Assembly: GCF_014170305.1 (NCBI RefSeq)
Contig: NZ_LZZT01000054.1
Span: forward strand, 1-64,000
Source of the DNA: Achromobacter sp. UMC71
GTDB lineage: Bacteria > Pseudomonadota > Gammaproteobacteria > Burkholderiales > Burkholderiaceae_B
Length of the DNA: 64,000 nt
Direction: 5' to 3'
Part shown: positions 58,949 through 64,000 of the stretch, in pieces
Layout: each line of letters begins with the position of its first letter
Position numbering within the stretch: position 1 is the first letter of the stretch
Made by a program: the position numbers and the translations under genes
Notes under the pieces: model-generated
The model's database searches: none
Seen by the model: the letters and a program-made list of their open reading frames with translations, nothing else
Told to the model about the DNA's origin: nothing

Positions 58949-60151
58949 CTACAGCGCCTTGCCGCAGGCCACGCCCGAAGCCCAGGCCCATTGGAAGTTG
59001 TAGCCGCCCAGCCAGCCGGTCACGTCGACGGCTTCGCCGATGAAGTACAGCCCGGCGGTGGTCTTGGCCTGCATGGATTTCTGGTCCAGCCCCCGGGTGT
59101 CGACGCCGCCGCGCATGACCTCGGCCTTCTTGTAGCCGGCGGTGCCGCTGGGCACCAGGGTCCACTGGTGGATGTCCTGCGCCAGCGTGCGCAGCGTCTT
59201 GTCGGGCGCGTCGGCCAGGCGCAAGGCCGCCAGGCCGGGCTTGCCGTCCTGCTCGGCCAGGTGCAGCCAGCGGTCGGCCAGGCGCTTGGGCCACAGGCCC
59301 GCCAGCACCGTGTGCAACTGCTGGCGGTTGCCGGACTTGGCCGCCAGCAGCTCGGCGGCCAGGTCGCGGCCAGGCGCCAGATCGATGACGATGGGTTCGC
59401 CGGGCTTCCAGAAACTGGAAATCTGCAAGATCGCCGGACCCGACAGGCCGCGATGGGTGAACAGCAGGTCTTCGAGGAATTCACCGCGGGTCTTGCCCTG
59501 CCCCGTGTGCAGATTGACCTCGAGCGCCACGCCGGACAGCTCCGCCAGGGGCTGCCATTGGGCCGGATCGAACGTCAGCGGCACCAGCGCGGGACGCGGC
59601 GCGACCACCTTCAGGCCGAACTGGCGCGCCAGCTTCAGCCCGAAGTCGGTCGCGCCCAGTTGCGGAATCGCCATGCCGCCGGTGGCGACCACCAGCTTGG
59701 CGGCCCGGATCGGGCCCTGGCTGGTGCGCAGCGCGAAGCCGGCCTCGCCGTGGGCCACCTCGGCCACCTGGCAACCCATGCGCCATTGCACGCCGCCCGT
59801 ATCGCATTCGGCGCGCAGCATCTCGATGATGGACTCGCTGGAATCGTCGCAGAACAGCTGGCCGCGGTGCTTCTCGTGCCAGGCGATGTGGTGGCGCTTG
59901 AGCAGCGCCAGGAAGTCCTGCGGCGTATAGCCCGACAGGGCCGAGCGGCAGAAGTGCGGATTGTCGGAGAGGAAATTGGCGGGGCCGGCCCCGATGTTGG
60001 TGAAGTTGCAGCGGCCTCCGCCGGAAATGCGGATTTTCTCGGCCAGGCGCTCGGCATGGTCGACCAGCACCACCCGCAAGCCACGCTGGCCGGCGACCGC
60101 TGCGCACATCATGCCAGCGGCGCCGGCGCCGAGAACGGCAACATCGAACAT
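58949..60151 (-). CDS. BaiN/HI0933-family flavoprotein oxidoreductase
   Basis: FAD-dependent enzyme of 400 residues. The dinucleotide-binding loop is VAVLGAGAAGMMCA at the N terminus, followed by RISGGGRCNFTN, the family hallmark, and VATGGMAIPQLGATDFG (~150-166). The C-terminal part has the GGVDTRGLDQKSMQAK and GEAVDVTGWLGGYNFQWA signatures. The family is widespread but its substrate is unsettled; some members act on flavin- or steroid-related compounds. The start at 60151 is chosen for the FAD loop; the longer open frame upstream lies inside the decarboxylase gene. It is 17 bases downstream of that gene. Confidence 0.9.
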   Translation of the reverse strand: MFDVAVLGAGAAGMMCAAVAGQRGLRVVLVDHAERLAEKIRISGGGRCNFTNIGAGPANFLSDNPHFCRSALSGYTPQDFLALLKRHHIAWHEKHRGQLFCDDSSESIIEMLRAECDTGGVQWRMGCQVAEVAHGEAGFALRTSQGPIRAAKLVVATGGMAIPQLGATDFGLKLARQFGLKVVAPRPALVPLTFDPAQWQPLAELSGVALEVNLHTGQGKTRGEFLEDLLFTHRGLSGPAILQISSFWKPGEPIVIDLAPGRDLAAELLAAKSGNRQQLHTVLAGLWPKRLADRWLHLAEQDGKPGLAALRLADAPDKTLRTLAQDIHQWTLVPSGTAGYKKAEVMRGGVDTRGLDQKSMQAKTTAGLYFIGEAVDVTGWLGGYNFQWAWASGVACGKAL

Positions 60152-60168
60152 CGGGACTCCGGACCGGA

Positions 60169-62430
60169 TCAGTCTTCGATCAGGCAGTCGACGTAGTAAC
60201 GCTTCTCGCCGTCCGGACCCACTTCGTCGGCCAAGCCGTGGATGTAGGTCTCGAAGCCCGGGAAGCGCTCGTTGAACTCGCGCGCGAACTGCAGGTACTG
60301 GACGATGGTGCGATTGAAGCGCTCGCCCGGAATCAGCAGCGGGATGCCCGGGGGGTACGGCGTCAGCAGCACACCGGTGACGCGGCCTTCGAGCTGGTCG
60401 ATGTCGACGCGCTCGACCTCGCGGTGCGCCATGCGGGCGAAGGCGTCGGACGGCTTGAGCGCCGGCACCATGTCGCTCAGGTACATCTCGGTGGTCAGGC
60501 GGGCCACATCGCGCTCGCGGTAGGCTTCGTGGATCTGCTGGCACAGATCGCGCAGGCCCATGCGCTCGTAACGGCGATGCACCTTGCAGAAGTCCGGCAG
60601 GATGCGCCACAGCGGCTGGTTGCGGTCGTAGTCGTCCTTGAACTGCTGCAGCGCGGTCAAGAGCGTGTTCCAACGACCCTTGGTGATGCCGATGGTAAAC
60701 AGGATGAAGAACGAATACAGGCCGGTCTTCTCGACCACCACGCCGTGCTCGGTCAGGTACTTGGAGACCAGCGCCGCGGGGATGCCGGTTTCGCCGAAGC
60801 TGCCCGACATGTCCAGCCCCGGGGTGATGACCGTGGCCTTGATCGGGTCCAGCATGTTGAAGCCTTCGGCCATTTCACCGAAGCCGTGCCAGTGGTCGTT
60901 GGCTTCCAGCACCCATTCGTCGCGGTTGCCGATGCCTTCGGACACCAGGCGGTTCGGGCCCCAGACCTTGAACCACCAGTCGTTCTTGCCGAATTCGGAT
61001 TCCACCTTGCGCATGGCGCGGCGGAAGTCCAGCGCTTCGCGGATGCTTTCCTCGACCAGCGCGGTGCCGCCCGGGGGTTCCATCATGGCCGCGGCCACGT
61101 CGCACGACGCGATGATCGCGTATTGCGGCGAGGTCGACGTGTGCATCAGGTACGCTTCGTTGAAAACGTTGCGGTCCAGTTTGCGGGTCTCGGATTCCTG
61201 CACGATGATCTGCGAAGCCTGCGAGATGCCGGCCAGCAGCTTGTGCGTGGAGTGGGTGGCGAACACCATCGCGTCCTGGCTGCGCGGGCGGTCCTGGCCG
61301 ATGGCGTGCATGTCCTTGTAGAACTCGTGGAACGCGGCGTGCGGCAGCCAGGCTTCGTCGAAGTGCAGCGTGTCGACATAGCTGCCGAGCTGCTCCTTGA
61401 TCATTTCCACGTTGTAGATGACGCCGTCGTACGTGCTTTGCGTCAGCGTCAGGATGCGCGGGTTCTTGTTCACCGCTTCGCGCGCGAAGGGGTTGGCCTC
61501 GATCTTCTTGCGGATGTTGTCCGGGTGGAATTCTTCCAGCGGAATCGGGCCGATGATGCCCAGGTGGTTGCGCGTGGGGCGCAGGAACACCGGGATCGCG
61601 CCCGTCATGGTGATCGCGTGCAGGATCGACTTGTGGCAGTTGCGGTCCACCACCACCACGTCGCCGGCGGCCACGTTGGCGTGCCATACCACCTTGTTCG
61701 AGGTGGACGTGCCGTTGGTCACGAAATAGCAGTGGTCGGCATGGAAGATGCGCGCGGCGTTCAGTTCCGATTCGGCGACGGGGCCGGTGTGGTCCAGCAA
61801 CTGGCCCAGTTCGTCGACCGCGTTGCAGACGTCGGCGCGCAGCATGTTTTCACCGAAGAACTGGTGGAACATCCGGCCCACCGGGCTCTTCAGGAACGCC
61901 ACGCCGCCCGAGTGGCCGGGGCAGTGCCAGGAATAGGAGCCGTCCTGCGCGTACTTGACCAGCTCGCGAAAGAACGGCGGCGGCAGGCTGTCCACGTAGC
62001 TGCGGGCTTCGCGGATGATGTGGCGCGCCACGAATTCGGGTGTGTCCTCGAACATGTGGATGAAGCCGTGCAGTTCGCGCAGGATGTCGTTCGGGATGTG
62101 CTCCGAGGTGCGCGTTTCGCCGTACAGGTAGATGGGGATGTCGGCGTTGCGGAAACGCAGTTCGCCGATGAACATGCGCAGGTTCTTGATCGCGCTGGCC
62201 ACGTCCTCGGGCGAATCGACGTCGAATTCCTCGTCGTCGATCGACAGGATGAAGGCGCTGGCGCGGCTTTGCTGCTGGGCGAACGAACTCAAGTCGCCAT
62301 AACTGGTCACCCCGATCACCTCGACGCCCTCGGCCTCGATCGCTTCAGACAAGGCACGAATACCCAAACCGGACGCGTTCTCGGAACGGTAGTCCTCGTC
62401 GATGATGAAAATAGGGAAGCGGAATTTCAT
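60169..62430 (-). CDS. PLP-dependent arginine/lysine/ornithine decarboxylase (AdiA-like)
   Basis: Large fold-III-type amino acid decarboxylase of 753 residues. An N-terminal receiver-like wing domain (~1-130) is followed by the PLP core with Lys397 in ATHSTHKLLAGIS, WHCPGHSGGVAF and FDEAWLPHAAFH. The C-terminal domain ends with the TPYPPGIPLLIPGERF motif. Length and domain order fit biodegradative arginine decarboxylase; lysine or ornithine remain possible. No amino acid/polyamine antiporter gene is adjacent, so a biosynthetic polyamine role is as likely as acid resistance. AGGAG precedes the ATG. Confidence 0.9.
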   Translation of the reverse strand: MKFRFPIFIIDEDYRSENASGLGIRALSEAIEAEGVEVIGVTSYGDLSSFAQQQSRASAFILSIDDEEFDVDSPEDVASAIKNLRMFIGELRFRNADIPIYLYGETRTSEHIPNDILRELHGFIHMFEDTPEFVARHIIREARSYVDSLPPPFFRELVKYAQDGSYSWHCPGHSGGVAFLKSPVGRMFHQFFGENMLRADVCNAVDELGQLLDHTGPVAESELNAARIFHADHCYFVTNGTSTSNKVVWHANVAAGDVVVVDRNCHKSILHAITMTGAIPVFLRPTRNHLGIIGPIPLEEFHPDNIRKKIEANPFAREAVNKNPRILTLTQSTYDGVIYNVEMIKEQLGSYVDTLHFDEAWLPHAAFHEFYKDMHAIGQDRPRSQDAMVFATHSTHKLLAGISQASQIIVQESETRKLDRNVFNEAYLMHTSTSPQYAIIASCDVAAAMMEPPGGTALVEESIREALDFRRAMRKVESEFGKNDWWFKVWGPNRLVSEGIGNRDEWVLEANDHWHGFGEMAEGFNMLDPIKATVITPGLDMSGSFGETGIPAALVSKYLTEHGVVVEKTGLYSFFILFTIGITKGRWNTLLTALQQFKDDYDRNQPLWRILPDFCKVHRRYERMGLRDLCQQIHEAYRERDVARLTTEMYLSDMVPALKPSDAFARMAHREVERVDIDQLEGRVTGVLLTPYPPGIPLLIPGERFNRTIVQYLQFAREFNERFPGFETYIHGLADEVGPDGEKRYYVDCLIED

Positions 62431-62616
62431 GCAGGCGCTCCTGGGGCAAGCGAATCGGACCGTTATGGCGGACGCGAGTGTACTTCTAGTGAAAAACCGT
62501 CTGATGACAGGCGGCGCGAAAGGCCCCGCCAGGCTAGCGGGAATGGCGGAATTGTAGGGCGGATTTTCTCCAGACCCTATGGTTTTCCCGAAGCGGGGCG
62601 CAGAAGGCGGAAAAAC

Positions 62617-63069
62617 CTAGCGGATCACGCGCGCCTCGCCGGCCTGGAGGGCGGCGGTGAACAGGTCGAAGTACGGCGCAATGGCCTCGGCGGCGCCATA
62701 GCGGATGCGCCGCTCGACCTTGGCGATGGCGCCGAAGCAGACCTCGGCTTCGGGTTCGCCGCAGACCAGCACGACCGGGTCTTCGTCGTCGCAGACCTCG
62801 TACAGGCCGCCATGGGCCCGGCGCGCGACTTCGTAGAGGTAGGCGGCGGCGCCGACGGTCTGCATGGGGGTCAGGGGCAGCGCGCCGACGTGGGCGGCTT
62901 CAAGCGCCGTATCGAGCGCATGGATGCTGGACAGCGAATAATCGAGCCCGACGCCGGAGGCTCCTGCTGCGTGGACGAAATCCTGGGCGGCGTTGGCCAC
63001 GCGCGCCACGAACTCTTCCTGGACTTCGTCGCGCTTGGCGTCCTGGTTTATCTTGAGGAAACCGAACAT
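62617..63069 (-). CDS. Unrecognised small soluble protein
   Basis: Protein of 150 residues with no signal peptide or membrane segment. It starts MFGFLKINQDAKRDEV, is Ala/Glu-rich and mostly helical in appearance, and has a more conserved-looking second half (YEVARRAHGGLYEV, AKVERRIRYGAAEAIAPYF). That second half recalls small uncharacterised domains with a G-G-Y/W...P...KVEKR pattern, but I cannot name a family. Two adjacent ATGs exist; the one at 63069 has the better distance to AAGGAG. It lies 186 bases upstream of the decarboxylase gene. Confidence 0.7.
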   Translation of the reverse strand: MFGFLKINQDAKRDEVQEEFVARVANAAQDFVHAAGASGVGLDYSLSSIHALDTALEAAHVGALPLTPMQTVGAAAYLYEVARRAHGGLYEVCDDEDPVVLVCGEPEAEVCFGAIAKVERRIRYGAAEAIAPYFDLFTAALQAGEARVIR

Positions 63070-63182
63070 CATTGGCTCCTTTGTGAAAACCGCAAGCGGC
63101 GTTAGACCCATTATAGGCAGCCCCCCCGCCTATACTGGCCGGTAGCGTCCCCGACCGTACCCTATTCCCAACACTTCGCCCC

Positions 63183-63710
63183 ATGCCGTCCGTTTCCGCC
63201 GCGCTTGTCCGACGTCTGACCCCCGCCGATGCGCCCGCCCTGCGCCAGTTGCGCCTGGACGCCCTGCGGGAAACCCCGGAAGCATTCGGATCAAGTTACG
63301 AAGAGGAACACACGCTGACACTGGACGACATCCGTGGCTGGATCGCCCCGGCCAACGACAGCGCGATGTTCGGCGTGTTCGTGCAGGACGCGCTGGCCGG
63401 CATGGTCGGCGTGGCGCGCCAGCGCAAGCTGAAAATGCGGCACAAGGCGCATGTCTGGAGCATGTACGTGGCGCCCGGCCAGCGCGGCCAGGGCCTGGGC
63501 CGGCTGCTGATGCGCGCGGCGATCGACCATGCCGCCGGCATGCGCGGCGTGCGCCGGGTGCAGTTGAGCGTCACCGCCAACAACGACGCCGCCTTCAACT
63601 TGTACGTCACGCTGGGGTTCGAGGAATACGGCCACGAATGCGAGGCGCTGTGCGTCAACGGCGTGCTGTACGACGAACTGCTGATGGCGCTGCCGCTGGC
63701 CGGCAAATAG
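63183..63710 (+). CDS. GNAT-family N-acetyltransferase
   Basis: Acetyl-CoA-dependent acyltransferase of 175 residues. The GNAT fold is marked by LRETPEAFGSSYEEE near 30-45, the central VWSMYVAPGQRGQGLGRLLM (~92-111, containing the pyrophosphate-binding Q/RxxGxG/A loop) and VTANNDAAFNLYVTLGFEEYG in the C-terminal part. The subgroup includes many predicted protein- or amine-acetylating enzymes; the substrate is unknown. It is divergent from the unrecognised small protein. Confidence 0.9.
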   Translation: MPSVSAALVRRLTPADAPALRQLRLDALRETPEAFGSSYEEEHTLTLDDIRGWIAPANDSAMFGVFVQDALAGMVGVARQRKLKMRHKAHVWSMYVAPGQRGQGLGRLLMRAAIDHAAGMRGVRRVQLSVTANNDAAFNLYVTLGFEEYGHECEALCVNGVLYDELLMALPLAGK

Positions 63711-63724
63711 CGCGCCCTGCCCCG

Positions 63725-64000
63725 TCAGCCCGCGCGGCGCCGCGCGCCGTAGGCCCAGACCTGGTTGCGGCCGCCGTCCTTGGCCTTGTAGAGCGCCTGG
63801 TCGGCCGCCTTGATGACGGCGTCCGGGGCGCGCAGCGCATCGCCTCGTTCGGCCACGCCGATACTGACCGTCACCCGCAGCGGACGCGAATGGCGGCCGC
63901 CCCGGCCGCCGCGCCGGCGCTGGCCCACCTGATCCGCCTTGGGCCGCGCGGGCTTGTCGCGCAGGCGCATCTGATAGGCCTCGATCGCGCGTCGCACGGT
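63725..64000 (-). CDS. Diguanylate cyclase (GGDEF domain), C-terminal part only
   Basis: Only the last ~90 residues lie in the window; the gene continues past its right edge. VTVSIGVAERGD and AADQALYKAKDGGRNQVWAY are the C-terminal end of a GGDEF domain. Before them lies an unusual basic insertion of ~25 residues rich in Arg and Gly (QRRRGGRGGRHSRP), between the last helix and the VTVSIG strand. The GG(D/E)EF motif itself is outside the window, so activity cannot be judged. Confidence 0.82.
   Translation of the reverse strand, partial: TVRRAIEAYQMRLRDKPARPKADQVGQRRRGGRGGRHSRPLRVTVSIGVAERGDALRAPDAVIKAADQALYKAKDGGRNQVWAYGARRRAG

Noticed and set aside
60238-63105. Plus-strand open frame of 955 codons opposite the decarboxylase gene
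   Set aside because: It is antisense to a clear PLP decarboxylase, has the His/Val/Asp/Arg-rich composition of GC-rich shadow frames, and shows no family motif.

Overview
The window is GC-rich, densely coded DNA with the gene content of a betaproteobacterium of the Alcaligenaceae. Bordetella or Achromobacter is the best guess, from the ZIP transporter subfamily, the gcvTHP layout, the long ThyA, Coq7 and the overall composition. I see no insertion sequence, phage gene, CRISPR array, tRNA or rRNA, so it looks like ordinary chromosome carrying several catabolic and cell-surface islands.

Left part (1-17.9 kb). An LtaS-like phosphoglycerol transferase is followed by a uronic-acid oxidation locus: a divergent GntR/FadR regulator, uronate dehydrogenase, an SMP-30 lactonase and a DctPQM TRAP transporter. 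Next come a PAP2 phosphatase, a two-component system, an FAD-linked 2-hydroxyacid dehydrogenase and an odd stand-alone remnant of a biotin carboxylase. Phosphomannomutase/phosphoglucomutase, phosphoglucose isomerase and a periplasmic gamma-glutamyltransferase follow.

Glycan locus (18-29.3 kb, all minus strand). A polyprenyl-phosphate sugar-1-phosphate transferase starts the pathway. A UDP-HexNAc 6-dehydrogenase, a UDP-HexNAc 4-epimerase, a MurJ/Wzx-type flippase, four GT-B glycosyltransferases and an AsnB-like amidotransferase complete it. Together they suggest a lipid-linked oligosaccharide containing an amidated HexNAc uronic acid (LPS core or O-unit). No polymerase is present in the window.

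Middle (29.3-36.9 kb). The wide gap between this locus and coq7 holds a strong terminator, a candidate small RNA, a -24/-12 (sigma54) promoter candidate and a textbook NtrC-type palindrome. Then come coq7, an OsmC protein, thyA, a membrane MHYT-GGDEF-EAL protein and folA.

Catabolic island (35.5-49.9 kb). A MocR regulator faces nine co-directional genes: omega-amino-acid:pyruvate transaminase, methylmalonate-semialdehyde dehydrogenase, an M81 (MlrC-like) metallopeptidase, a complete oligopeptide-type ABC importer, an amidase and a second M81 peptidase. I read this as uptake and breakdown of a peptide or amide that contains a beta/omega-amino acid. It is the best candidate here for an undescribed system.

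Right part (50-64 kb). A DUF945-YbjN fusion protein is followed by the glycine cleavage genes gcvT-gcvH-gcvP under a tandem glycine riboswitch with an unusually long structured linker. A sodA-ZIP metal transporter pair, a BaiN-type flavoprotein, a large PLP decarboxylase, an unrecognised small protein, a GNAT acetyltransferase and the end of a diguanylate cyclase complete the window.
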